Translations under genes and position numbers: made by a program
Notes under the pieces: generated by a model
The model's database searches: none
Told to the model about the DNA's origin: nothing
Seen by the model: only the letters and a program-made list of their open reading frames with translations
In this document: positions 8,341-16,070 of the stretch, piece by piece
How the letters are laid out: each line of letters opens with the position of its first letter
Numbering within the stretch: the stretch's first letter is position 1
Assembly: GCA_963663375.1 (NCBI GenBank)
Contig: OY760195.1
Coordinates: 1,984,001 to 2,048,000 of the forward strand
Source of the DNA: JAYREN01 sp963663375
GTDB taxonomy: Bacteria; Acidobacteriota; Holophagae; Holophagales; Holophagaceae
DNA: 64,000 nucleotides
Direction: 5' to 3'

Positions 8341-8495
8341 TTGGCGGTGAGTCGGGCCAGTTCGCCGCGCAGACAGGCGCCTTCACAGGCCAGGACCACG
8401 ATGGGCTTGGTGGCCTCCCTTGCCGCGTATTCTTCGCAGAGCCCGCAGCCGGCCGTGGTTCTCGCTAGATGGATGGTTTCAACGGTGTCGGACAT
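8256..8495 (-). pseudogene. Putative zinc-binding (DGC-domain-like) protein, 3'-truncated
   Basis: Read on the minus strand from ATG 8495 (AAGGAG upstream), the product starts with a Cys-containing segment TTAGCGLCEEYAAREATKP and VVLACEGACLRGELARLTANYLCDELAPEKTA. This resembles the start of DUF1847/DGC 'putative zinc-binding' proteins, which carry several conserved Cys. Homology stops at KTA (~8306). The remaining 17 codons are antisense to the hypothetical gene and look random. Members are normally ~120-160 aa. It is the last gene of a minus-strand set with the ECF sigma factor (52-bp gap) and the Fe-S membrane protein. Confidence 0.6.
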
Positions 8496-8547
8496 GATGT
8501 CACTCCTTCATCCCTTTAGACGAGATGGGAGTGGCGTTGGATACGGA

Positions 8548-9126
8548 TCAGTCCTCGATCTTGCGATCACACTGAAGGTCAGCCTGTTCGTCCAGGATGA
8601 TCCGACACTGTTGCTCCATCTGCGTGCGGAGCACCTGCCGGGCGCGGTGAAGGCGGATCTTGGCCGCGCCCGGCGTGATGCCTACGATCTCGGCGATCTC
8701 GCTGATCCGAAGTTCCTTCAGCTCGCTGAGGTAGATGATCGTCCGGTAGTCCACCGGCAGCTCGTCCACCAGTCCGCGAATACAGCGGCACATCTCGTCC
8801 TTGAGGGGCTGCTGGTCATGGGCTGGGATCATGTGTGCCGAGTTGTCTTCGAGAATGGCATCGGGCATGTGTGTCATGGAGGCGCGATGCGAAGCGCTCT
8901 TCAGCCGATCCAAGGCCGCGAAGGTCGCGATCTGGAATACCCATGTCGTGAGCTTCGAGGCACCCCTGAAGGTGTCGAGTCCCTGGTGGACTTTGAGGAA
9001 AACCTCCTGGGCTAGATCCTCCGCCTCGGTCGGCCCCACGAAGCGGCTGAGGTAGCTGAGGACCTTCGGCCGAATGGCCGTGTGCAGTTCCTCAAAGGTA
9101 GTGGCGTTTATCGTCATCGTTGTCAT
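8548..9126 (-). CDS. ECF-type RNA polymerase sigma factor
   Basis: The 192-aa protein has region 2 (FVGPTEAEDLAQEVFLKVHQ and the -10-recognising TTWVFQIATFAALDRLK) and region 4 (LPVDYRTIIYLSELKELRISEIAEIVGITPGAAKIRLHRAR). This is the standard two-domain ECF sigma-70 layout. The start MTTMTINATT at 9126 lies within the end of the upstream Fe-S gene (35-nt overlap), so translation is probably coupled; a longer in-frame extension to 9291 would be entirely inside that gene. No anti-sigma gene is adjacent. The linkage to a 4Fe-4S membrane protein and a Cys-rich protein suggests control by redox state or a metal, but this is inference. Confidence 0.9.
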   Translation of the reverse strand: MTTMTINATTFEELHTAIRPKVLSYLSRFVGPTEAEDLAQEVFLKVHQGLDTFRGASKLTTWVFQIATFAALDRLKSASHRASMTHMPDAILEDNSAHMIPAHDQQPLKDEMCRCIRGLVDELPVDYRTIIYLSELKELRISEIAEIVGITPGAAKIRLHRARQVLRTQMEQQCRIILDEQADLQCDRKIED

Positions 9127-10204
9127 GGCCTGCGAGTCTTCCAATTGTGGCGCGATCCACCTGGAAAAAGTACAGCAGGTAATCCTCGCGAGGGATGCTG
9201 CTCTGCCAGCGGCCTGCCAGCATGGCCGCACCCGTGATGGCCACGAAGAGGCCCACCAGGAGTGCGGCATACACAGCTGCGGGAACGGCATGGGCCCTCG
9301 GGACCGCCATGGTCAGGGTGTCCTTCACGGGACAGGCCGCCACGCAGCTGTAGCATCCCGTGCACTCGTCGCTTCTGACCCGCTGGACCTGATGCACCTT
9401 GATGCGGGCGGGGCAGACTCGGGTGCACTTGCCGCAGTCGATGCAGGTGGAGGCTCGGCGGGTGATTTTCAGCGGACTCAGCAGGGAGATGAATCCCAAC
9501 AGGGCGCCGTAGGGGCAGAGGTAGCGGCACCATGGGTTCTGGAGCACCACCGAGAGCGCTCCGAGAATGATCAGCACGACCAGGCCAGTCCCTGAGATCC
9601 GCGCAAAGAAGAGATACATCTTCACGTCTGCCATGCGGTTGAAGGGGCTGTGGAGGAAGAACGCGAGCTGCTGCTCGGACATGCCGAAGATCGCCCACAG
9701 GAAGAAGGCCAGGAAGAAATACTTGAGTCCCCGGAAGGGGATGTCCACCCAACGCGGCAGCGCTGGGTTCCGCCCGAAGAGGCGGCGGCCCAGGCGCCAC
9801 AGGGCCTCGCTCAGGGTGCCCACGGGGCACAGCCAGCTGCAGAAGCCCTTCTTCAGGAAGAGGCCGATGGCGAGGATGGCCACCAGAATGAACACCGACG
9901 CAGGGTGAATGGTGTTGAGGGCTCCGCTCAGGAACCAATGCCACAGGCTCATCAGGGCGCTGATGGGAAGAAAGCCTTCCGACCCAGGCGGACGCGGCAC
10001 ATAGGCCTCAACACCTCCACTCAGGCCCCAGCGGGTGAATAGCCAAAACTCCACCCCGATCCAGAGGCACAGAAGCGCGAATGCGGCCTGAATGACGTGT
10101 CGCAGGAACTGGGAATCCTGGCGGAGCCGCGTGCTGAGGCGCGCCCATCGCCCGCTGGCTTTCGACACATTGACGAGGTCGGGGAAGGCGGAGGGCGTGG
10201 CCAT
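9092..10204 (-). CDS. Polyferredoxin-type 4Fe-4S membrane protein (NapH/NosR/CcoG-like)
   Basis: The 370-aa protein has several membrane spans: ~32-52, ~90-115, ~155-175, ~200-220 and ~310-330. Two cytoplasmic-type CxxxCP motifs lie between helices (FCSWLCPVG and CRYLCPYGALLG). Two classical ferredoxin clusters follow (CIDCGKCTRVCP and CTGCYSCVAACP). This layout is that of the NapH/NosR-C-terminal/CcoG electron-transfer family, which moves electrons from quinol or ferredoxin to periplasmic reductases or metal centres. AGAGG precedes the ATG at 10204. A perfect FNR-type box lies ~45-58 bases upstream. It is the first gene of the minus-strand set with the ECF sigma factor. The electron acceptor is unknown because no reductase is adjacent. 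Confidence 0.88.
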   Translation of the reverse strand: MATPSAFPDLVNVSKASGRWARLSTRLRQDSQFLRHVIQAAFALLCLWIGVEFWLFTRWGLSGGVEAYVPRPPGSEGFLPISALMSLWHWFLSGALNTIHPASVFILVAILAIGLFLKKGFCSWLCPVGTLSEALWRLGRRLFGRNPALPRWVDIPFRGLKYFFLAFFLWAIFGMSEQQLAFFLHSPFNRMADVKMYLFFARISGTGLVVLIILGALSVVLQNPWCRYLCPYGALLGFISLLSPLKITRRASTCIDCGKCTRVCPARIKVHQVQRVRSDECTGCYSCVAACPVKDTLTMAVPRAHAVPAAVYAALLVGLFVAITGAAMLAGRWQSSIPREDYLLYFFQVDRATIGRLAGHDNDDDKRHYL

Positions 10205-10248
10205 GGATACCTCTGGTCAGAGGATCGAACCCCTGCCTTCGGCGCGCA

Positions 10249-10262
10249 TTGATCCAGATCAA
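10249..10262. promoter_or_regulatory. FNR/DNR-type operator in front of the Fe-S membrane protein gene
   Basis: The 14-bp sequence TTGATCCAGATCAA is a perfect match to the FNR/DNR/NnrR consensus TTGAT-N4-ATCAA. Its centre is ~51 bases upstream of the start at 10204, so with a short 5' UTR it would sit near -41.5, the classic activator position. This predicts oxygen- or NO-responsive expression of the Fe-S protein and the coupled sigma factor. Confidence 0.75.
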
Positions 10263-10300
10263 GACTGGGCAGGAGGCTTGCACCCCCTGCCCGAGGTTGC

Positions 10301-12805
10301 CTACCGGAGTGTCAGGCTGACGTTATCGAATACGAAAGAAGTCTGCAGGTTGGTGTCCTCGGTCTCCGTGACGTAAACCTGGATGGCCTGGCCCTTGTAA
10401 GCGCTCAGGTCGAAGCTCTTCTGGACGTAGCCCGGGGCCTTGTTCAGGTTGCTGTAGGTGGCCAGGGTGGCCAGGGTCGTGCCGCTGCTGTTGCGCAGGC
10501 GGAGGGTGCACTTGTCGTAGGCGGTGCTCGTGGTGGTCTCCGCGGTGTCGATGTGCAGGAAGAAGCTCAGGACCGCGCTGGTGGCCGTGCTGGGGACTTT
10601 CACGGTCTGGTAGAGGCTTTCGGTGGTAGCGGAGCCATTGCCGCCGAGCCAAGCGCACTTGGTGCCCTGATAGGCAGGCTGGCCACTCCAGGTGCCAATG
10701 GCGCCGGTAGTGCCGCTCCAGCTGGTGGTGCCGGACTCGAATCCGCCGTTGGTCATCAGCTCGCCCACCTTCGTCGGGTTGTTCACCTGGAAACTGAGGG
10801 GAGCAGAGCTTCCCACGTTGCCTGCCGCGTCGAAGGCCTTGACCTCGAGCGTGTGGGTTCCATTGGCCAGGGTGGTGGAGTCCAGCTTCACCTCGTAGGG
10901 AGCCGTGGTGTCTGTGCCCTTCAGGAGGCCGTCCACGTACCATTCCACCTTGGTAACGGCCACATCATCCGTGGCGGTGGCGCTCAGGATGATGGTTCCG
11001 GTGGTGCCGGATTCGGAGGCGGAGACCGTGGGAGCCGTCGTGTCGGTGCTGACGGGGACGACGGTCAAGGTCGCGGGATTGGAGTTCACACTGCCCTTGC
11101 TGTTGCTCACCTTCACGTAGAAGGTGACGCCGCTATCGCTGGCGACCGTGGCGCCCGTGGTGTAGGTGGTAGCGGTTGCTCCGGAGATGGGGGTGGTACC
11201 CCGGTACCACTGGAAACCGAGGGGCGCCGAGCCCGTGGCCACCACATTGAAGGTGGCGGTATTACCCAGGCTGGTCGTCACGTTCGCGGGCTGGGTGGTG
11301 ATGCTGGGCGCGGTGGCGGCAGAACTGCCAACAACGGGCCAGGTCCAGGCGTTGTAGACGGTGGCGGGCACGGAAGCGGGTTTGGCGGGATCGTTGGCCA
11401 CGGCCAGCACGAGATCCCGGGCCAGGTCCACGGCGCGGGTCATCTTCACGTAGTCGATCTTGTTGGGGGTATCCGTGACCTGGTGCAGGTCCGCATGGTC
11501 CCCGGAGTTGAAGAAGATCACCGGAATGTTCCGCTGGGCGAAGGTGTAGTGGTCGGACTGCCGCCAGTACTGGTCGATGCCCTTGCTCAGGTCCAGGTCC
11601 TTGGTCTTCACCAGCTCCCGGGCCTTGGTCACAAGGGTCGTCACGTAGCCGGAAACGGCGGCGGGGGTGATGTACAGCGTCCGGGTGGCATTGCGTCCCA
11701 GCATGTCCAGGTTCACGTTGGCCACGACCTTGGACAGGCTGATGGGAGGGGCGCTGGCGAAGGCGGCGCTGCCCAGCAGGCCCTTCTCCTCCCCGCTGCA
11801 GGCCAGGAAGAGGATGCTGCGCTTGGGGGAGGTGCCCTTCAGTAGCGTGGCCAATTCCACGAGGCCCGCAGTGCCGCTGGCATTGTCATCGGCGCCCGGA
11901 TAATAGCCGCCATTGGTGGCGACGCCCAGGTGGTCGTAGTGGGCGCTGATGAGAACGTATTCCGAGGCCAGGGCGGGATCGGTTCCGGGAATGACCCCCA
12001 CGAGGTTGGAGGCCGTGGAAGCCAATGCGGGCGTCAGGTTCTGGGGTTCGGCCAGCCCCAGACTCCGGGCCTTCGCGATACTTGGTTCGCCGTCCTGGGT
12101 GGAAAAGAAACCCAGCAGACGCGCGCCCTCCTCGTTGACGTGGATGCGGGGCAGGCGTCCCATGGGCTCAGCCGCGGGCAGGGGAAAGAGGTCCCTGAAG
12201 CGGGGACGGAGCCGGAGCCGCTCACTCCGCAGGGGAGCGGCGGGCCAGGAGGACTCGGGCCGGTGCACCACCACCAGCCCCAAGGTGCCCGCCTCAGCGG
12301 CGGCCCGGGCCTTGGCTTCAACGCTTCCAGCGTCGAGATCCTCGCCCAGGGTCGCATCCGGCACGCCTTCCAGCACCACCACCCACTTGCCGTTCACCTG
12401 GCGGCCGGCGAAGTCGTCCTGTCCTTGCGTCTTCAGGCCGTAGCCCAGGAAGACCGCCTCGCCGCGTTGGGCGGGAAGCCCGTGGGCCGTGTAGTGCAGG
12501 CCCGGCAACAGCGTCGTGCCATTGAGGGTGAAGCCGCCGCTGAGGTAGGACGAAAGCGTGTAGGGGTGGTGGTAGGGCGTCTCTCCGCTCGCGCCTGTTG
12601 TGGGGAGGGTGGAGAGTCCCAGGGCCTGCATCTTGCCCGCCAGGTAGGTGGCGGCCTTGACGCAGCCAGGCTGGCCGGATTCTCGGCCCTGCAGTTCCGG
12701 GCCCGCGAGGTATTCCAGCGTCTGCCGCATGCGGGCGGCGTCCTGGGCCCCGGCGGCTCCGGCGACGAGAAGGCATGAGATGAGGGCACGGTACGGATAG
12801 GCCAT
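10301..12805 (-). CDS. Secreted M28 family metallopeptidase with PA and Ig-like domains
   Basis: The 834-aa product has a signal peptide (~1-20, cleaved near AGAAGA-QD) and a protease-associated insert (~100-250). The M28 zinc aminopeptidase core shows HYDHLG with His289/Asp291, GADDNASG with Asp306/307, and SGEEKGLLGS with Glu339/340. An Ig-like domain follows (~490-590, PSITTQPANVTTSLG and FQWYRGT), then a Big_3-like domain (TDDVAVTKVEWYVDG), and a C-terminal NGGFESGTTSW carbohydrate-binding-like module. It likely hydrolyses peptides outside the cell, the accessory domains giving surface or polymer binding. AGGAG precedes the ATG at 12805. It appears monocistronic. Confidence 0.92.
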   Translation of the reverse strand: MAYPYRALISCLLVAGAAGAQDAARMRQTLEYLAGPELQGRESGQPGCVKAATYLAGKMQALGLSTLPTTGASGETPYHHPYTLSSYLSGGFTLNGTTLLPGLHYTAHGLPAQRGEAVFLGYGLKTQGQDDFAGRQVNGKWVVVLEGVPDATLGEDLDAGSVEAKARAAAEAGTLGLVVVHRPESSWPAAPLRSERLRLRPRFRDLFPLPAAEPMGRLPRIHVNEEGARLLGFFSTQDGEPSIAKARSLGLAEPQNLTPALASTASNLVGVIPGTDPALASEYVLISAHYDHLGVATNGGYYPGADDNASGTAGLVELATLLKGTSPKRSILFLACSGEEKGLLGSAAFASAPPISLSKVVANVNLDMLGRNATRTLYITPAAVSGYVTTLVTKARELVKTKDLDLSKGIDQYWRQSDHYTFAQRNIPVIFFNSGDHADLHQVTDTPNKIDYVKMTRAVDLARDLVLAVANDPAKPASVPATVYNAWTWPVVGSSAATAPSITTQPANVTTSLGNTATFNVVATGSAPLGFQWYRGTTPISGATATTYTTGATVASDSGVTFYVKVSNSKGSVNSNPATLTVVPVSTDTTAPTVSASESGTTGTIILSATATDDVAVTKVEWYVDGLLKGTDTTAPYEVKLDSTTLANGTHTLEVKAFDAAGNVGSSAPLSFQVNNPTKVGELMTNGGFESGTTSWSGTTGAIGTWSGQPAYQGTKCAWLGGNGSATTESLYQTVKVPSTATSAVLSFFLHIDTAETTTSTAYDKCTLRLRNSSGTTLATLATYSNLNKAPGYVQKSFDLSAYKGQAIQVYVTETEDTNLQTSFVFDNVSLTLR

Positions 12806-13133
12806 GACGGCTCCTGGTGGATGCCAGGGACCCCTTCGAGCGGATGACAACCGCAGGGATGGAAGGGGGTCCTGACGGGATTATTGGAAGGGGGCCGAAG
12901 GATTCCCCAGCCGCAGCCCCGCGGATCCGCGGGTTTCGCGGGAAGACCCGCGGGGTCGGGAGTTGGCACCCTGGAAGAAGTCAAGGGAACGCCCGCCAGT
13001 GTCCCTGTACTCGGGGATGACTGGATGGTCCGGTTCCCAGATTCCCAGTGGTCCGGCCCCAGGGCCGCCCCACCCCACCGTCACCCCTCTGGTGGTAGGT
13101 CGGCGGCTCAGTCCCTCTCGCCCAATGGGGAAA
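12806..13133. other. Intergenic stretch with a 16-bp GC palindrome
   Basis: No gene is supported here. At 12918-12933 lies the perfect palindrome CCCGCGGATCCGCGGG, followed at 12938-12955 by a second GCGGG/CCCGC pair, which together could form alternative hairpins. The stretch precedes the divergently reading end of a small minus-strand gene and follows (in sense) the peptidase promoter. No T-tract is present, so it is not an obvious intrinsic terminator. Confidence 0.4.
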
Positions 13134-13334
13134 TCAGCGCCGGATATCCCAGTTGGAGATCGTAACGGCCACCTCGTGCCCCCCGAAGACCACGATGAAG
13201 GCGTTGTCCTCGGGATGCTCCACCAGGAAGCCGCCAGCTTCCTGGAGGGCCTCGGCGCAGATGGCGTGGATCTGTTCGATGAGGGGCGGGACGGAGCCCG
13301 GTACGGGGTTAGCGAGCCTGCGCGCCTTGGCCAT
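13134..13334 (-). CDS. Small conserved-looking protein of unknown function (66 aa)
   Basis: The product starts MAKARRLANPVPGSVPP and continues with an amphipathic helix-like segment (LIEQIHAICAEALQEAGGF) and alternating strand-like hydrophobics (AFIVVFGGHEVAVTISNW). GAGAGG is placed five bases before the ATG at 13334. Composition is balanced and unlike the Arg-rich shadow frames around it, so it is probably real. No domain is recognised. It is transcribed divergently from the decarboxylase operon. Confidence 0.55.
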   Translation of the reverse strand: MAKARRLANPVPGSVPPLIEQIHAICAEALQEAGGFLVEHPEDNAFIVVFGGHEVAVTISNWDIRR

Positions 13335-13664
13335 GACCACCTCTCTGGTTCACCTGCCTCATGTAACGGCACGGCGATCCAGAATGTGAAGATCCTGGCC
13401 TGGGGGCTCCGGTGTCCTGTCCCCCGTTGGGGTACTGGACTCTGGCCCCTCACGCTTCCCGTAAGCCTGGGCCATCCCGCGGGGATGTCCTACTATCATT
13501 GCTTCACAATCTCCCCTGGGTGCCCATGCCCTTTGCCTCGGCCCCGAGCGGCCTCCCGCTCGGCTCACCACCTCGCCTCGACCCTCCGGGGGCGGGGGAG
13601 GGTATTGCCGCGGGTTGGCCTCGCCGGATTTTCTCGCTGCCGATTCCACCTTCCAGGAGCCTCC
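13335..13664. other. Divergent intergenic region upstream of the decarboxylase operon
   Basis: This 330-bp stretch separates the small minus-strand gene from the decarboxylase alpha gene and must contain the operon promoter. A C/G-rich run near 13578-13602 (CCTCCGGGGGCGGGGGAGGG) could form weak hairpins. No clear -35/-10 pair, riboswitch or operator could be assigned by eye. An open frame running through it into the alpha subunit gene has no protein-like character. Confidence 0.4.
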
Positions 13665-15215
13665 ATGAGCATTGAACGCAAGATCCTCGACCTCGCGCAC
13701 CTGCGTGAGCAGGCACGGGTGGCCGGGGGCGAGAGACGCATCCAGAAGCAGCACGACCAGGGCAAGCTCACGGCCCGGGAGCGCATTGAGAAGTTGCTGG
13801 ATGAGGGCAGCTTCGAGGAATTCGATACCTTCGTGACCCACCGCTGCACCGACTTCGGCATGGAAAAGGATCAGCCCCTCACCGATGGCGTCATCACCGG
13901 TCACGGCACCATCCACGGGCGCCTGGTCTTCGTGTTCAGCCAGGATTTCACCATCTTCGGCGGCAGCCTCTCCAAGGCCTTTGCCGAGAAGATCTGCAAG
14001 ATCATGGATCTGGCCGTCAAGGTCGGCGCCCCGGTGATCGGGCTCAACGATAGCGGCGGCGCCCGCATCCAGGAGGGCGTGGATGCCCTGGCGGGGTACT
14101 CCGACATCTTCCTGCGCAACGTGCTCTCCAGCGGCGTGGTACCCCAGATCAGCCTGATCCTGGGCCCCTGCGCCGGCGGTGCGGTGTACAGCCCCGCCAT
14201 CACGGATTTCGTCACCATGACCCAGGGCAACAGCTACATGTTCCTCACGGGCCCCAAGGTGGTGAAGCAGGTGACCCGGGAGGATGTCACCACCGAGCAG
14301 CTCGGCGGCGCCAGCATCCACTCCACCAAGAGCGGCGTGGCCCACTTTGTGGCCGCCGACGAAGAGGAGGCCCTCGCCCACACTCGGCGCCTGCTCTCCT
14401 TCCTGCCCCAGAACTACCAGGAGAAGACTCCCCTCGTGGCCTGCACCGATCCCGTGGATCGGCCCACCCCGGAGCTGAACACGGTGCTGCCGGAGGGCGC
14501 CAACAAGCCCTACGACGTGAAGGATGTGATCCACGCCCTGGTGGATGATCGCGACTTCCTGGAGGTCCACGAGGCCTTCGCCGCCAATCTTGTGGTGGGC
14601 TTCGCGCGCTTCAATGGCCGCGCCGTGGGCATCGTGGCCAACCAGCCCAAGGTCATGGCCGGCGTCCTCGATAACAACGCCAGCATCAAGGGCGCCCGCT
14701 TCGTGCGCTTCTGCGACAGCTTCAACATTCCCCTCCTCACTCTGGAAGACGTTCCCGGCTTCATGCCCGGCACCAGCCAGGAGTACGGCGGCATCATCCG
14801 CAACGGCGCCAAGCTGCTCTTCGCCTTCGCCGAGGCCACCGTGCCCAAGGTGACCGTAATCCTCCGCAAGGCCTACGGCGGCGCCTACTGCGTGATGAGC
14901 TCCAAGCATCTGCGGGGCGATGTGAACTACGCCTGGCCCACCGCCGAGATCGCCGTAATGGGCCCCGATGGCGCCGTGGAGATCATCTACAAGAAGGAAC
15001 TGGATGCCGCCGAAGATGTGGCGGCCAAGGCCATCGAACTCAAGGAGCGATACGCCAATCTCTTCGCCACGCCCTACGCCGCGGCCAAGAAGGGCTACAT
15101 CGATGACGTGATCGAGCCCGTGGGCACGCGCTTCCGGATCATCAAGGCCCTGGAGATGCTGGCCCACAAAGAGGATCGCAACCCCACCTGCAAGCACTCC
15201 AACATTCCTCTGTGA
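13665..15215 (+). CDS. mmdA: Methylmalonyl-CoA decarboxylase alpha subunit (carboxyltransferase)
   Basis: This 516-aa protein is a propionyl-CoA carboxylase beta-type carboxyltransferase with both crotonase-like halves: LNDSGGARIQEGVDALAGYSDIF and GPCAGGAVYSPAI (N half), PGFMPGTSQEYGGIIRNGAKLLFAFAEATVP and KAYGGAYCVMSSKH (C half). It transfers the carboxyl group from methylmalonyl-CoA (or a related acid-CoA) to carrier biotin. The length fits MmdA better than glutaconyl-CoA decarboxylase GcdA (~587 aa). The decarboxylase role follows from the downstream OadG-, BCCP- and OadB-like genes and the absence of biotin carboxylase here. AGGAG precedes ATG 13665; long upstream in-frame codons are ignored. 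Confidence 0.88.
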   Translation: MSIERKILDLAHLREQARVAGGERRIQKQHDQGKLTARERIEKLLDEGSFEEFDTFVTHRCTDFGMEKDQPLTDGVITGHGTIHGRLVFVFSQDFTIFGGSLSKAFAEKICKIMDLAVKVGAPVIGLNDSGGARIQEGVDALAGYSDIFLRNVLSSGVVPQISLILGPCAGGAVYSPAITDFVTMTQGNSYMFLTGPKVVKQVTREDVTTEQLGGASIHSTKSGVAHFVAADEEEALAHTRRLLSFLPQNYQEKTPLVACTDPVDRPTPELNTVLPEGANKPYDVKDVIHALVDDRDFLEVHEAFAANLVVGFARFNGRAVGIVANQPKVMAGVLDNNASIKGARFVRFCDSFNIPLLTLEDVPGFMPGTSQEYGGIIRNGAKLLFAFAEATVPKVTVILRKAYGGAYCVMSSKHLRGDVNYAWPTAEIAVMGPDGAVEIIYKKELDAAEDVAAKAIELKERYANLFATPYAAAKKGYIDDVIEPVGTRFRIIKALEMLAHKEDRNPTCKHSNIPL

Positions 15216-15223
15216 GGTGAACC

Positions 15224-15550
15224 GTGACTCAGCTTGAAGCCTGGATCGTCACAGCCCTCGGCATGGGGGTGGTATTCATCGGTCTGATCCTCTGCATCAT
15301 CGCCATCAATTCCTTCAACCGCCTGGCCCGCAGGATCAAGTGGGAAGAGGCGGGCCAGGGCCATGCTCCGGCGCCGACCGCCCCCGCTCCCGGCCCCGCA
15401 GTCGAAGCCGCTGCCCCGCCTCCCGTGGCACCCAGTGAGCCCATCGAACCCGAGATACTCGCGGTCATCGCCGCCGCCCTGGAAATCGAACGCCGCCTGT
15501 ACCTGGGCCGTTCGGGCCAGCGCCTGACCCTCCGTCGCACCGATGTCTAA
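15224..15550 (+). CDS. Decarboxylase gamma subunit (OadG-like membrane anchor)
   Basis: The 108-aa protein has one N-terminal membrane helix (~8-28, VTALGMGVVFIGLILCIIAI), a basic turn, an Ala/Pro-rich linker (~48-72) and a short C-terminal segment (EPEILAVIAAALEIERRLY). This is the OadG/MmdD architecture that ties the carboxyltransferase to the membrane beta subunit. It starts with GTG at 15224, preceded by GAGGTGA, eight bases after the alpha stop, and is followed by the biotin carrier 18 bases later. The sequence is weakly conserved, and the assignment rests on topology and operon position. Confidence 0.8.
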   Translation: MTQLEAWIVTALGMGVVFIGLILCIIAINSFNRLARRIKWEEAGQGHAPAPTAPAPGPAVEAAAPPPVAPSEPIEPEILAVIAAALEIERRLYLGRSGQRLTLRRTDV

Positions 15551-15568
15551 CGATCGAAGGATGAACCC

Positions 15569-16060
15569 ATGAGCCAACACGTCATGAATATTGGTGGCCG
15601 CGAGTACAAGGCCCAGGTCATGGAACTAAGCGCTGACCACGCTCTAGTGGTGGTCGACGGCAAGGAATACACCGTCGATCTCGCTCATCTGGGGCGCAAG
15701 ACCGTCACCGCAGCTGAGATGCCCCGGATCGCCGTGGCTGCCCCATCGGCTCCCACGGCCCCGGCTCCCGCCGTTGCTGTTGCCGTGGCACCGCCCCCGG
15801 CCAAGCGTTCCGTGGTGGCCGCGGGCAACGGCGCCATCACGGCGCCCATGCCCGGCTCCATCTTCCAGATGAAGACCAGGGAGGGCGCCACGGTCCAGGC
15901 CGGTCAGGTGCTCCTGGTGATGGAGGCCATGAAGATGGAGAACCCCATCACGGCCCCCTACAACGGCACCGTCACCAAGGTGTTCGTGCGGGAGGGCGAC
16001 AACGTGGGCGAGGGCGACCTGCTCGTCGAAGTTGCCCGTCCCGAAATGACCACCCTCTAA
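15569..16060 (+). CDS. Biotin carboxyl carrier subunit of the decarboxylase
   Basis: The 163-aa protein ends in a biotinyl domain with the modification site VMEAMKMENPI, Lys122. A flexible Ala/Pro/Val linker (~55-80) connects it to an N-terminal ~50-residue region. The Ala/Pro linker is typical of decarboxylase carriers such as GcdC and MmdC, and lets biotin swing between the cytosolic alpha subunit and the membrane beta subunit. The start at 15569 sits 18 bp after the gamma gene. A second, different biotin carrier lies at 32533 with the carboxylase. Confidence 0.9.
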   Translation: MSQHVMNIGGREYKAQVMELSADHALVVVDGKEYTVDLAHLGRKTVTAAEMPRIAVAAPSAPTAPAPAVAVAVAPPPAKRSVVAAGNGAITAPMPGSIFQMKTREGATVQAGQVLLVMEAMKMENPITAPYNGTVTKVFVREGDNVGEGDLLVEVARPEMTTL

Positions 16061-16070
16061 GGAGCTCTAC

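Noticed and set aside
8548..9291. Longer ECF sigma start at 9291
   Set aside because: The extra 55 codons lie wholly inside the Fe-S protein gene, and sigma homology begins after the ATG at 9126.
10553..11845. 430-codon plus-strand open frame inside the peptidase gene
   Set aside because: Gly/Ala/Val-rich antisense shadow of a GC-rich gene. It has no start signal and no domain, and the minus strand encodes a clear M28 peptidase.
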